A stretch of DNA of 64,000 nucleotides, from the NCBI GenBank assembly GCA_029565395.1, contig JAKQOG010000088.1, positions 1 through 64,000 on the forward strand, in the 5' to 3' direction. Below the pieces are notes generated by a model. The model had not been told where the DNA came from, made no database searches, and worked only from the letters and a program-made list of their open reading frames with translations. Every line of letters begins with the position of its first letter. The stretch's first letter is position 1. The position numbers and the translations under genes are program-made. Of this stretch, positions 17,181 to 25,735 are shown piece by piece. Source of the stretch: Candidatus Hydrogenedentota bacterium. GTDB lineage: Bacteria; Hydrogenedentota; Hydrogenedentia; Hydrogenedentales; CAILVY01.

Positions 17181-18842
17181 ATGGCAGGCAATGTCAAAGG
17201 GAAGATGCTTTTTATTGTGTTGGCGCTGGCAGGATTTTGCATGCCTGCGGTGGCGCAACAGCATTCGGCGGATGTGGACGGGGATTTTGCGATTAGTCTG
17301 AGTGAGTTGCTGCGGGTAATCCAGTTTTTCAATTCGGATGAGTTTCATTGTCAGGCGGGCACAGAAGACGGGTATGCGCCGGGGCCGGGCGATCAGACGT
17401 GTGATACGCATAACAGCGACTATACTCCGCAGGATTGGCACATTAATCTATCGGAATTGCTTCGCATCATTCAGTTCTTTAATTCCGGCGGATACCATAC
17501 GCAGTGCGATTCGGAGGATACGTTTGCGCCGGGGGCGGGCTCGCATGAATCGTGTGAAGGCGAGGGAGAAGGTTCGTCTGAGGGACAAGAGGAAGGCGCT
17601 GTGGAAGGTCAAATTGAAGGGGAAGGCATTGAAGAAGGGAGTACGGAAGGTCAGATGGAAGAGGAAGGAGGTACGGAAGGCGAAGGTGATATTGAGGGCG
17701 CCTTTGAAGGCAATATGGAAGGCGCCTTGGAAGGTATTTTTGAAGGACAGGAGGAAGGTATGCCTGAGGGGGATGCCGAGGGAGGTATGGAAGGCCAGCT
17801 TGAGGGGGAAGGGATGGCCGAAGGTGAAGGGCATGAGGAGGGACAGGAAGAAGGTCATCTTGAAGGATCTATTGAGGGTGGAATCGAAGGCGCTATTGAA
17901 GGCGAGGGAAGTGCCGAGGGCGAAGGAGGTGTTGAGGGTGCACTTGAAGGCGGCGTGGAAGGGCAATGGGAAGGAGAAGGGAGTGGAGAGGGGGAAGGCA
18001 GTGTTGAAGGAGTTGAGGAAGGTTCGGAAGAAGGCGCTATAGAGGGCATGGTGGAGGGAGAGGGTGGCGTGGAAGGACAGCCGGAAGGCGAAATCTGTAT
18101 TGAGGGCGAGTGTGAAACAATCCTGCTACCGGGTGATGTGCCGTTGGAGATGGTGTGGGTGCCTGGGGGGAGTTTTATGATGGGGCGGTATTCCGGGGAG
18201 CAGGACAGTTACAACTATGAAGACGTGCAGCATATGGTGACGGTGCCGGGGTTTTGGATGGGGAAGTATGAGTTGACTAAAGCGCAGTGGACTGCGGTGA
18301 TGGGGACGAGCCCATGGACGGGGCAGATTTATGTCCTTGATGATCTCAACAGCCCGGCGGTATATGTGAGTTGGATTGATGCGCAATCGTTCCTCACGGC
18401 GTTGAACGTGTATACGGGACTGACGTTCCGGCTGCCTTCGGAGGCGGAGTGGGAGTATGCGTGCCGTGCAGGGACAACGACCCGGTTCTATTGGGGGGAT
18501 GATCCGGGGTATACAGCAGGGAATGATTATTATTGGTGGTATTCCAATGCGTATGGAATCGGTGAGCACTATGCGCATATAGTGGGTTTGAAGCGTTCGA
18601 ATCTCTTTGGATTGTATGATATGAGCGGGAATGTGTGGGAATGGTGCGAGGACGACTGGCACAACAACTATACAGGCGCGCCGACGGAAGGGACGGCTTG
18701 GGTGGATTTGCCGAGGGGCTCAAGCCGCGTGCTTCGGAGCGGCGGCTGGAACGATTACGGCAACTACTGCCGTTCGGCGTTCCGCTACTACTGCGGCCCG
18801 TCGTTCGCGTTTGACTTTATCGGTTTCCGCCTCTCCAGGTAG
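17181..18842 (+). CDS. Secreted Glu-Gly repeat protein with FGE-sulfatase (SUMF1-like) domain
   Basis: 553 residues. The ATG at 17181 gives a clean signal peptide (MLFIVLALAGFCMPAVAQQ); the upstream in-frame start at 17136 only adds an unlikely leader. The paired dockerin-like modules come first (about 30-127: DVDGDFAISLSELLR and NSDYTPQDWHINLSELLR), followed by a XXEG linker (about 127-304), then an FGE-sulfatase domain (about 312-553) with MVWVPGGSFMMG, PVYVSWIDAQ-like and RLPSEAEWEYACRAGT, LYDMSGNVWEWCED and IGFRLSR. The order is the reverse of the SGNH protein. The end region reads GGWNDYGNYCRSAFR, with no second Cys at the spacing of true formylglycine-generating enzymes, so it probably does not activate sulfatases. 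A binding or other role is likely. Confidence 0.85.
   Translation: MAGNVKGKMLFIVLALAGFCMPAVAQQHSADVDGDFAISLSELLRVIQFFNSDEFHCQAGTEDGYAPGPGDQTCDTHNSDYTPQDWHINLSELLRIIQFFNSGGYHTQCDSEDTFAPGAGSHESCEGEGEGSSEGQEEGAVEGQIEGEGIEEGSTEGQMEEEGGTEGEGDIEGAFEGNMEGALEGIFEGQEEGMPEGDAEGGMEGQLEGEGMAEGEGHEEGQEEGHLEGSIEGGIEGAIEGEGSAEGEGGVEGALEGGVEGQWEGEGSGEGEGSVEGVEEGSEEGAIEGMVEGEGGVEGQPEGEICIEGECETILLPGDVPLEMVWVPGGSFMMGRYSGEQDSYNYEDVQHMVTVPGFWMGKYELTKAQWTAVMGTSPWTGQIYVLDDLNSPAVYVSWIDAQSFLTALNVYTGLTFRLPSEAEWEYACRAGTTTRFYWGDDPGYTAGNDYYWWYSNAYGIGEHYAHIVGLKRSNLFGLYDMSGNVWEWCEDDWHNNYTGAPTEGTAWVDLPRGSSRVLRSGGWNDYGNYCRSAFRYYCGPSFAFDFIGFRLSR
17560..18090 (+). repeat. XXEG-coding linker repeat
   Basis: About 45 drifted tetrapeptide units of XXEG type encoded by purine-rich DNA, the same kind of linker as at 2885-3360. 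Units have no recent exact duplications. Confidence 0.85.
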
Positions 18843-18846
18843 CTCC

Positions 18847-18862
18847 CACTTGTTCCCAAGTG
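18847..18862. repeat. Short perfect hairpin after the FGE-domain gene
   Basis: CACTTG, loop TTCC, CAAGTG, starting five bases after the stop codon at 18840-18842 and between two convergent genes. It has no T-run; it may pause or protect the 3' end of the transcript. Confidence 0.35.
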
Positions 18863-18889
18863 CAACTACGAGGTGGTGCTTATTCGCGT

Positions 18890-19042
18890 TTATGACTGAT
18901 TTTTTGATCCCGATATAGCGTCCGCGATGGCGGTTATGATGGGGCCTATCGCGCTAAACACGGCGGTGAGGATTGAAATAATGTCGTCGGACCCTGTATC
19001 CGACCAGGATATGGCTTTCGAAACAGGCTTGATATGTGCCAT
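18890..19042 (-). CDS. Small hydrophobic peptide of 50 residues
   Basis: A short gene missed by length cut-offs. The ATG at 19040-19042 on the minus strand is preceded by an excellent ribosome site AAAAGGAG eight bases upstream, and the frame ends at TAA 18890-18892. The peptide begins MAHIKPVSKAISWSDTGSDD, then has a hydrophobic stretch IISILTAVFSAIGPIITAI and a short tail with KNQS. It looks like a single membrane-spanning or membrane-active helix. No homologue is recognised. It lies 115 bases downstream of the membrane SGNH gene on the same strand, so it could share its transcript. Candidate roles such as a toxin-like or signalling peptide are guesses; the ribosome site is the main evidence. 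Confidence 0.55.
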   Translation of the reverse strand: MAHIKPVSKAISWSDTGSDDIISILTAVFSAIGPIITAIADAISGSKNQS

Positions 19043-19157
19043 AAAACTCGCTCCTTTTCTCTGATGTCTTGTTTATTCTACATCAATGTAAAGATTTCAT
19101 AACACACGATACCTTACTTGGCGGGGCTGAAACAACTATTTTCAGGAATGAAAGGGG

Positions 19158-20723
19158 TTATTTGCCGTTTGCTGGCGGAGTAACCTGTTTGGATGTGCCC
19201 TGGAGCAGGTCTTGAATGGCGGGCCATATGTCCTGCGCCGTGAGTTGATGGCCGTAGGAGGAAAGATGTACGACGTCCCAGAAGAGGAATCCGCTGTCGC
19301 GGAGTTGGCAGAGGTAATTGTAATTATTGATACAGGGCACATTCAGTTCCTGGGCGACGCGCGCCATAATAGCGTGGTTGGGCACGCTTTGCGGGACGGT
19401 TTCGTCTGAAAGGGCTTCAAGCACAAAGAGTGTTTTAATGCCGGCGCCGTTGTTTAGCGTAACGATACGGCGCAGGTTCGTTTCAAAGGCCGAGATGTCC
19501 TTATCGTTGCATCCTAAATTCACGATAACAAGTTCCGGCGCATACTGTATCCAATTGTGTTCGTAGCCATTGAGGAGTTCATCAGAGGTGCCGCCGGGAA
19601 GGGCGGCTTTCATGCATTCAAAGTGTTCCCCGGGTTTCGCGGATTGATTGAGTTTGGTTTCAATCAAACTGACAAAACAGTCTTCGGGTTCTTGTGCACC
19701 GCATCCGTGGGTTTGCGAGGAACCCAGAAACATGATTCTTCGGACGTCTTCCGGCTTTGGAAGGGTGTAGCCGGCGCGAAATTCGGTGTCTTTTTGGATC
19801 AAGCGTTTATCCAGCAAGGCTTTCTCTTTTTTAGCCAGTTGTCCCCGGAGGAGCGGATACCGGGTATTGCTGACATGCGTGATGTAGAAATTTGCGGTGA
19901 AGAGGCCCGAAATCACGCACAGATTTATGGCTATCAGAGCAGACAGAGTATTAGATTGATTTCGATACCAAAGATAGAGGATTAGGAAGAGGAACAGTTG
20001 GGCCAATAGCGTCAGGAATGCGGTTTTGATGCAGGGGCCTAAGGAAAGGCCGAGATTGCGGAAGTTTTCCTTAAAATGGGTGTTGGTTAATGTGTCGCGG
20101 ATGGAGACATTGTCGACCCAGACGGTTTGGCTTCCGCCGCGAAAGCCGACCCATTGCGGATGTTTGATAGGGCATGGAAAATCACCAATGTGCTCGCCGT
20201 CAAGAGAAACGGCAACTCCGTTTTGTGTGAAGAAGACGGAAGCATGATGTTTTTTATCGGGAGACAAAGACAGTTTGTCAAAAGGCATCTTGGTAATGAA
20301 TTTCCCGCCGATATCACAGTATAGGAATGCGCCCGGACGGTCATTATCGTCGGAAAAGCGGATGCCGTGATAATCGGAGAAGTCTTTATTGAAAATAAAC
20401 ACCAAATAGGCATTCGCGCCGAGAAAGAAATCAAAGGACACTTCTTCAGGTTCGACTTTTGCCCGGAAGAGCACTTCCTGGTAGCCGTGCCAGGCGTGGA
20501 GGTTCAGGTGGTTGCCTGCAAGGGCTTGCGGACCGTCAAAATAGGGTTCAACGCTCATAAGCTCGGTGCGAACGCGCTTTTTATAGACGATCCAGCGGCG
20601 ATTGTTGAGCAGGGTATTGTCCTGGGTATGCTGAATGGCTTCAAGACTGATTACCGCCACGAGGAAAGAGATCAGCCAAACACCCCATTGATACCGAAAG
20701 GCCTGTAGAGCACGAAATGCCAT
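19158..20723 (-). CDS. Membrane protein with C-terminal SGNH hydrolase domain
   Basis: 521 residues. An N-terminal membrane helix (about 13-33) leads to an extracytoplasmic beta-rich domain (about 35-230) of unknown type. Two more helices follow (about 238-260 and 265-287), then an SGNH/GDSL domain (about 330-510): FLGSSQTHGCGA with the nucleophile Ser, NLGCNDKDI for block III, and WDVVHLSSYGHQLTA with the Asp-His pair. Such proteins remove or add acyl groups on surface glycans; the layout resembles AlgX/AlgJ-like acyltransferase partners only loosely. It is transcribed alone towards the small peptide gene, 19 bases downstream of the aconitase stop (20743), so it may be read through from acn. 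Confidence 0.75.
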   Translation of the reverse strand: MAFRALQAFRYQWGVWLISFLVAVISLEAIQHTQDNTLLNNRRWIVYKKRVRTELMSVEPYFDGPQALAGNHLNLHAWHGYQEVLFRAKVEPEEVSFDFFLGANAYLVFIFNKDFSDYHGIRFSDDNDRPGAFLYCDIGGKFITKMPFDKLSLSPDKKHHASVFFTQNGVAVSLDGEHIGDFPCPIKHPQWVGFRGGSQTVWVDNVSIRDTLTNTHFKENFRNLGLSLGPCIKTAFLTLLAQLFLFLILYLWYRNQSNTLSALIAINLCVISGLFTANFYITHVSNTRYPLLRGQLAKKEKALLDKRLIQKDTEFRAGYTLPKPEDVRRIMFLGSSQTHGCGAQEPEDCFVSLIETKLNQSAKPGEHFECMKAALPGGTSDELLNGYEHNWIQYAPELVIVNLGCNDKDISAFETNLRRIVTLNNGAGIKTLFVLEALSDETVPQSVPNHAIMARVAQELNVPCINNYNYLCQLRDSGFLFWDVVHLSSYGHQLTAQDIWPAIQDLLQGTSKQVTPPANGK

Positions 20724-20742
20724 TAAGGTGTTCCTGTGCGTT

Positions 20743-23007
20743 TTATGCGTTGCCGCGGGTTTTGATGAGATTGAGCGCGCTCCCGGCCCGGTACCACGCG
20801 ATCTGGGTCTCGTTGTAGCTATGGTTTACCGGGAATGAATCCTCGGCGCCGTCCATGTGATGCAATACCACAGTCAAGGGATTTCCTGGCGAGAACTCAT
20901 CCAATCCAATGATATCTACGGTGTCGTTTTCTTGGATTTTCCCGTAATCATTGGGGTCGGCGAAGGTTAGAGCGAGCATGCCCTGTTTTTTGAGATTGGT
21001 TTCGTGAATCCGTGCGAAACTGCGCACGAGGATGGCGCGGATGCCCAGGAATCGCGGTTCCATGGCGGCGTGTTCACGGGAAGAACCTTCACCGTAATTT
21101 TCATCGCCCACGACGATTGAGCCGATGTTTTGGGCTTTGTACGCGCGTTGGACAGCGGGAACTTCTCCATAGTCTCCGGTGAGTTGATTCTTTACTTTGT
21201 TGGCTTCGTTGTTGAATGCGTTGATGGCGCCGATGAAACAGTTGTTGGAAATATTGTCCAGATGACCGCGGAAGCGCAACCAGGGACCTGCCATCGAAAT
21301 ATGGTCGGTAGTGCATTTCCCTTTTGCCTTGAGCAACAGCCGGAGTCCGATCAAGTCACCGGCATTTGGTGTAAAGGCTTCTAACAATTGCAAGCGCTGT
21401 GAATCTGGCTTGACCACTACATTAACAATGCCGCCGTCTTCCGCCGGTGCGGCATAGCCGGGATTTCCACAGATGAATCCGCGCGAAGGTAATTCGTCCC
21501 CCGAAGGAGGATCGAGTTTTACGGATTTGCCCTCTTCATTAATGAGCGAATCGGTGAGGGGATTGAAATCCAGTGTTCCCGCCAGGGCGAGTGCGGTGAC
21601 CATTTCCGGTGATGCGACAAACGCGTGTGTTTTGGGATTTCCGTCGTTGCGTTTGGCAAAGTTGCGGTTGAACGAAGTCACGATCGTGTTGGGTTCATCT
21701 TCTCCGGAACGGTGCCGCGCCCATTGGCCGATGCAGGGGCCGCAGGCGTTCGCCAGCACCACCCCGCCGATGGCTTCGAAGTCTTTGAGCACTCCATCCC
21801 GTTCAATGGTTTCCCGCACTTGTTCCGAGCCGGGGGTGATCGTGAATTCAGCTTTTGCCTTGAGATTCTTTTCACGGGCCTGGCGCGCAATGGAAGCGGC
21901 GCGCGCCATGTCTTCATACGAGGAGTTGGTGCAGGAGCCGATCAGGCACACTTCGACTTTTCTTGGCCAACTGTTTTTCGCCGCGGCTTCCTTGATCTGA
22001 GATATGGGGGTGGCGAGATCCGGCGAGAAAGGGCCGTTTACATGAGGTTCGAGGGTGGAAAGATCGATTTCGAATATCTGGTCGAAGAATTTTTCTGGTT
22101 GTGCATAGACTTCGGGATCAGGGCGCAAGTGTTCCTGGATGGCTTGTGCGGCCTGGGCTACTTCTTTTCGGCCCGTTGCTTCCAAATAGCGGGCCATGGA
22201 ATCATCGAATGCGAAAACAGAGGTGGTGGCGCCCACTTCCGCGCCCATATTGCAGATGGTGCCTTTACCCGTGCAGGAAAGGTTATTCGCGCCTTCGCCA
22301 AAGTACTCAATTATCGCGCCGGTGCCGCCTTTAACAGAAAGGAGCCCGGCCACGTTCAAGATGACGTCTTTTGGAGATGTCCAGCCGTTCAACCGGCCTT
22401 TCAGGTGAATGCCGATGATTTTGGGAAATTTAAGTTCCCAGGACATCCCCGCCATGACGTCTACAGCGTCCGCGCCGCCCACGCCGATGGCCAGCATGCC
22501 GAGTCCCCCTGCGTTGGGGGTGTGAGAGTCCGTGCCAATCATCATTCCGCCTGGGAAGGCATAGTTTTCCAGTACGACTTGATGGATAATGCCCGCACCC
22601 GGTTTCCAGAAACCGATGCCGTATTTGTTCGAGACGGAGGCGAGGAATTCGTACACTTCCTGGTTGGCGGTTAATGCATCCTGCAGATCGGAGGCTGCGC
22701 CGGTTTTTGCCTGGATGAGGTGGTCACAATGGACGGTGGAAGGAACGGCAGTGGTGGTTCGTCCGGCCTGCATGAATTGGAGCAGGGCCATTTGTGCGGT
22801 GGCGTCCTGCATGGCCACGCGATCCGGGGCAAAATCCACATAGTCCTGCCCGCGGCGGTAGGGTTGGCCGTTGGCGGCATCCCAGACATGGGCGTAGAGA
22901 ATTTTCTCGGTTAAGGTCAAGGGGCGTCCGAGGGCTGTTCGTGCAGCGGCCACACGTCCCGGTATTTTTGCATATACGTCTTGAATCATGTCTATATTGA
23001 ATATCAT
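20743..23007 (-). CDS. acn: Aconitate hydratase, mitochondrial-type
   Basis: 754 residues, isomerising citrate and isocitrate in the citric acid cycle. Support: [15 protein letters not shown], the [4Fe-4S] ligands [12 protein letters not shown] and [13 protein letters not shown], the substrate-binding SFNRNF and the C-terminal swivel domain with [10 protein letters not shown] and [15 protein letters not shown]. The sequence follows the mitochondrial aconitase pattern rather than bacterial AcnA/AcnB, as in some Bacteroidetes and Planctomycetes. The start at 23007 has GAGG eight bases upstream; the longer in-frame ATG at 23043 lacks it. It is divergent from the FG-GAP gene, with about 90 bp between start codons. 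Confidence 0.95.
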   Translation of the reverse strand: MIFNIDMIQDVYAKIPGRVAAARTALGRPLTLTEKILYAHVWDAANGQPYRRGQDYVDFAPDRVAMQDATAQMALLQFMQAGRTTTAVPSTVHCDHLIQAKTGAASDLQDALTANQEVYEFLASVSNKYGIGFWKPGAGIIHQVVLENYAFPGGMMIGTDSHTPNAGGLGMLAIGVGGADAVDVMAGMSWELKFPKIIGIHLKGRLNGWTSPKDVILNVAGLLSVKGGTGAIIEYFGEGANNLSCTGKGTICNMGAEVGATTSVFAFDDSMARYLEATGRKEVAQAAQAIQEHLRPDPEVYAQPEKFFDQIFEIDLSTLEPHVNGPFSPDLATPISQIKEAAAKNSWPRKVEVCLIGSCTNSSYEDMARAASIARQAREKNLKAKAEFTITPGSEQVRETIERDGVLKDFEAIGGVVLANACGPCIGQWARHRSGEDEPNTIVTSFNRNFAKRNDGNPKTHAFVASPEMVTALALAGTLDFNPLTDSLINEEGKSVKLDPPSGDELPSRGFICGNPGYAAPAEDGGIVNVVVKPDSQRLQLLEAFTPNAGDLIGLRLLLKAKGKCTTDHISMAGPWLRFRGHLDNISNNCFIGAINAFNNEANKVKNQLTGDYGEVPAVQRAYKAQNIGSIVVGDENYGEGSSREHAAMEPRFLGIRAILVRSFARIHETNLKKQGMLALTFADPNDYGKIQENDTVDIIGLDEFSPGNPLTVVLHHMDGAEDSFPVNHSYNETQIAWYRAGSALNLIKTRGNA

Positions 23008-23098
23008 CCGGTTTTCCTCACTGGTACCGTGCATTATGCACATCCTGATCGTTTACAATACCTAAAAATCGGAAACATCCGCAAGAGAACGGAAATTC

Positions 23099-25669
23099 AT
23101 GAGCATGCAGTATTGTATTTGTTCCCTGCTTGCCGGGCTTTTGCCGTGGCTGGCGGCGCCGGGCGATTGGCCGGAGCCCCGGCAGAATCCGCAACTCACT
23201 GCTGTGCAGCCGATGTCTGGGCGAATGGCAGGCGCACCGGAGTGCATTGCCCAATACGATTTGGGCCGGTCGCAGCCCACGATTACCCCCGTGATCGCGG
23301 CGGATGGCCAAACCCAGTATGGAGTATGCATTGTGGCGGGGGCCCTCTATTGTTTTGACCAGAAAGGAACGCTTCGGTGGCGGCAGCATCCCGCAGGGAT
23401 CAATTTTTCGACTATTAGCGCGCAGGGCGATTTGAACGGGGATGGCAAGGTGGAAATTTTACTCCAGGCGGGCCGCCCGACGGAACCATATGCCGCGGCG
23501 GTTTTGATGTCGCTGGAAGAAGGCACGGTGATTTGGCGCTATGACGTGGATCCGATGTCCTATGCCTGGTATCTCTATGCCGGGGACTATCTGCCGGATG
23601 CCCGCGCACAGGAAATTGTCGTGATCATGCATGGCTATCCGCCGGACAAAGAGAACGGCTATATCGCATTTTTCTCCTTTAAGGATGGGATTCCCCGGCA
23701 GCAATGGCGGTACAATTTTGATCTGTACACCTGCTTCCCGGCGTTTTATCAAACGGACTTGGAGGGGGATGGCAAAAAGGAGTTGGTGGTGGAAACACAT
23801 AGCCGGATGTGGTTTTTTGATGCCGCTACGGGGGAGAAGAAGCATTTCGTACAATGGGACGTTTCTCCCGCCAACGTGCGCAGCTATGGGTTTACGCAAT
23901 TTGTCGATCTGAATCACGATGGGCGGGAGGATTTCCTGTGTATTGCGAATTTTGCGCAGCACCAAGAAGTGTTGTTGAACAAAGGCGGGGTGTTTGAACT
24001 TGCATGGACCCATGGATGGCCGGAAAGCGTGACTACGGGGAAAGTGGCGACTGTATGGGCCGACTCGCCTTATGTTGATGTTGATGGCGACGCGCACTAT
24101 GAGATTGTGGTGTCCATGTTTAACAGCGAGAACGAAAGCAACTGGCTTGTTCGCGCTTATGATGCAATTACGGGAGCATTAAAATACCGGATGCCGGGGA
24201 TGATTGCCGTGGCAGTGGCGGATGTCAATAACGATGGGAAGGCCGAATTACTGGTGAATGCGTCAAAAGATCCCACGCGAACGGTGTTGGATGGGGTGCA
24301 TCTTCTTCAAGTTAACGAGGGTAAATTTGAGGTCCTTTGGTCGGAGAAAAATGCTGAAGCGCTGGCTTTACAAAAAGGCAGTGCTTTACTCGTCAAGCGC
24401 GGCGGTGAGAAATATGCATTGTCGGCCGATTCCAATAGTGCGGTGACCCTATCCCCTTGGCATGAGCCAGAACATGAAGTAAAGCCGGACTTTTCATCTG
24501 TTCCTGCAATTCAAGGGCCAGCGTTTCCCGATCTTCTGGTTTCCGATCTGAATGCCGATGGCCAAAATGAACTTATTCTCTATCGGGAACCGGATATCAC
24601 GGTATTGCGGTTAAACGATGGAAAACTTGACGTTCTTGATAAATTTACATCGAGCGCATTGCCGGTGCTGGCGGATCTGAATGGAGATGGCAAAACAGAT
24701 TTAGTGACCTGTACCGTCCAACCGGAAGGCCCGCCCACGGTGGAAGCCTTTACACCGGTGTTGAATAATCAGTCTTTGTGGCGGGTGACATTGCCGCCAC
24801 CGGATCGCGGTGGATTGCCCCAGCCCAGGAAGGCCTATATGCGCACCGCGCATTTTCTGGGCAACTCCGAACCGGATATCTACCTCTGGGTGGGCACGCC
24901 TGTGGTGCGGAACATTGCGTTGAATGGAAAGACCGGCGAGGTGATTTGGGAGCGCGGCGAAGTGCCCAATTCAGAACGGTATTGGGGCCCAAGCGTTAAT
25001 CTGGCGTCCGTTTGGGATTACAATGCGGATGGAAAAGAAGACTTGGTGTTTACAAATCCCGACTACTACTGCGTGGCGTCCGGAGTGGATGGATCCTTTT
25101 TGGCCGGCCCATTGTTTCCCCCGAAAATCTTTAATCAACCCAGCCAGGGGTTGTATACCTTTCCTGCTGTTCTGGTTGAAAACAGCGGTGATCCCACCGT
25201 ATGTCTTGTGGGTGGACATTATTTTCAAGGCGTGATGTCCTTGCGCGCCAATCTGTATTGGTATTGTGTGCCTGCCGTGGGGGAAAACCGTTGTGCTCAG
25301 GAGGGGTTTCTATGTACAAAAGAGGGGGTATGGCTTATGGGATTTGGACGGCAAAACGGACGCTTTGCCTGTTTACAGGTTCGTGAAGGAACGATGCGAT
25401 GGGAATTGCCCTTGGACGCTACGGCCTCCGATATTGTGGCGTGTGACATCGATGGCGATGGAAATGTGGAGTTTATAGTTGGCACGAGTCATGGCGATTT
25501 ATGTGCGGTTCGGGATGAAGGGAGTCAGCCCAAGGAATTGTGGAAAATAAAGAGTGAAGGCGCTTTGGGCACACCCATTCCCGCTGACATAAATACGGAT
25601 GGTTTTTCCGAATTAATTGTGCCGTCTTCCGACGGATATCTGCGCATTTTTGGAACCAATCCTCATTGA
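23099..25669 (+). CDS. Secreted FG-GAP/VCBS beta-propeller protein
   Basis: 856 residues with a likely signal peptide (hydrophobic CICSLLAGLLPWLAAPGDW; the first ATG at 23099 or the next one at 23105). About ten calcium-binding DxDxDG-type loops spaced through the chain are visible, for example DLNGDGKVEI, DLEGDGKKEL, DLNHDGREDF, DVNNDGKAEL, DLNGDGKTDL, DYNADGKEDL and DIDGDGNVEF. Pairs of PQQ-like strands (VIWRYDVD, LKYRMPGM, MRWELPLD) lie between them. The whole is probably one or two seven-bladed propellers, as in alpha-integrin-like repeats. It ends in YLRIFGTNPH without an anchoring signal. No catalytic residues were recognised; binding of a ligand or partner on the cell surface is likely. 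Confidence 0.8.
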   Translation: MSMQYCICSLLAGLLPWLAAPGDWPEPRQNPQLTAVQPMSGRMAGAPECIAQYDLGRSQPTITPVIAADGQTQYGVCIVAGALYCFDQKGTLRWRQHPAGINFSTISAQGDLNGDGKVEILLQAGRPTEPYAAAVLMSLEEGTVIWRYDVDPMSYAWYLYAGDYLPDARAQEIVVIMHGYPPDKENGYIAFFSFKDGIPRQQWRYNFDLYTCFPAFYQTDLEGDGKKELVVETHSRMWFFDAATGEKKHFVQWDVSPANVRSYGFTQFVDLNHDGREDFLCIANFAQHQEVLLNKGGVFELAWTHGWPESVTTGKVATVWADSPYVDVDGDAHYEIVVSMFNSENESNWLVRAYDAITGALKYRMPGMIAVAVADVNNDGKAELLVNASKDPTRTVLDGVHLLQVNEGKFEVLWSEKNAEALALQKGSALLVKRGGEKYALSADSNSAVTLSPWHEPEHEVKPDFSSVPAIQGPAFPDLLVSDLNADGQNELILYREPDITVLRLNDGKLDVLDKFTSSALPVLADLNGDGKTDLVTCTVQPEGPPTVEAFTPVLNNQSLWRVTLPPPDRGGLPQPRKAYMRTAHFLGNSEPDIYLWVGTPVVRNIALNGKTGEVIWERGEVPNSERYWGPSVNLASVWDYNADGKEDLVFTNPDYYCVASGVDGSFLAGPLFPPKIFNQPSQGLYTFPAVLVENSGDPTVCLVGGHYFQGVMSLRANLYWYCVPAVGENRCAQEGFLCTKEGVWLMGFGRQNGRFACLQVREGTMRWELPLDATASDIVACDIDGDGNVEFIVGTSHGDLCAVRDEGSQPKELWKIKSEGALGTPIPADINTDGFSELIVPSSDGYLRIFGTNPH

Positions 25670-25735
25670 ACGATGCAATAATACGTTGACGAAGCCACAC
25701 ACAATCAGTATGGATCAGAATAATCCGTGATTTTC

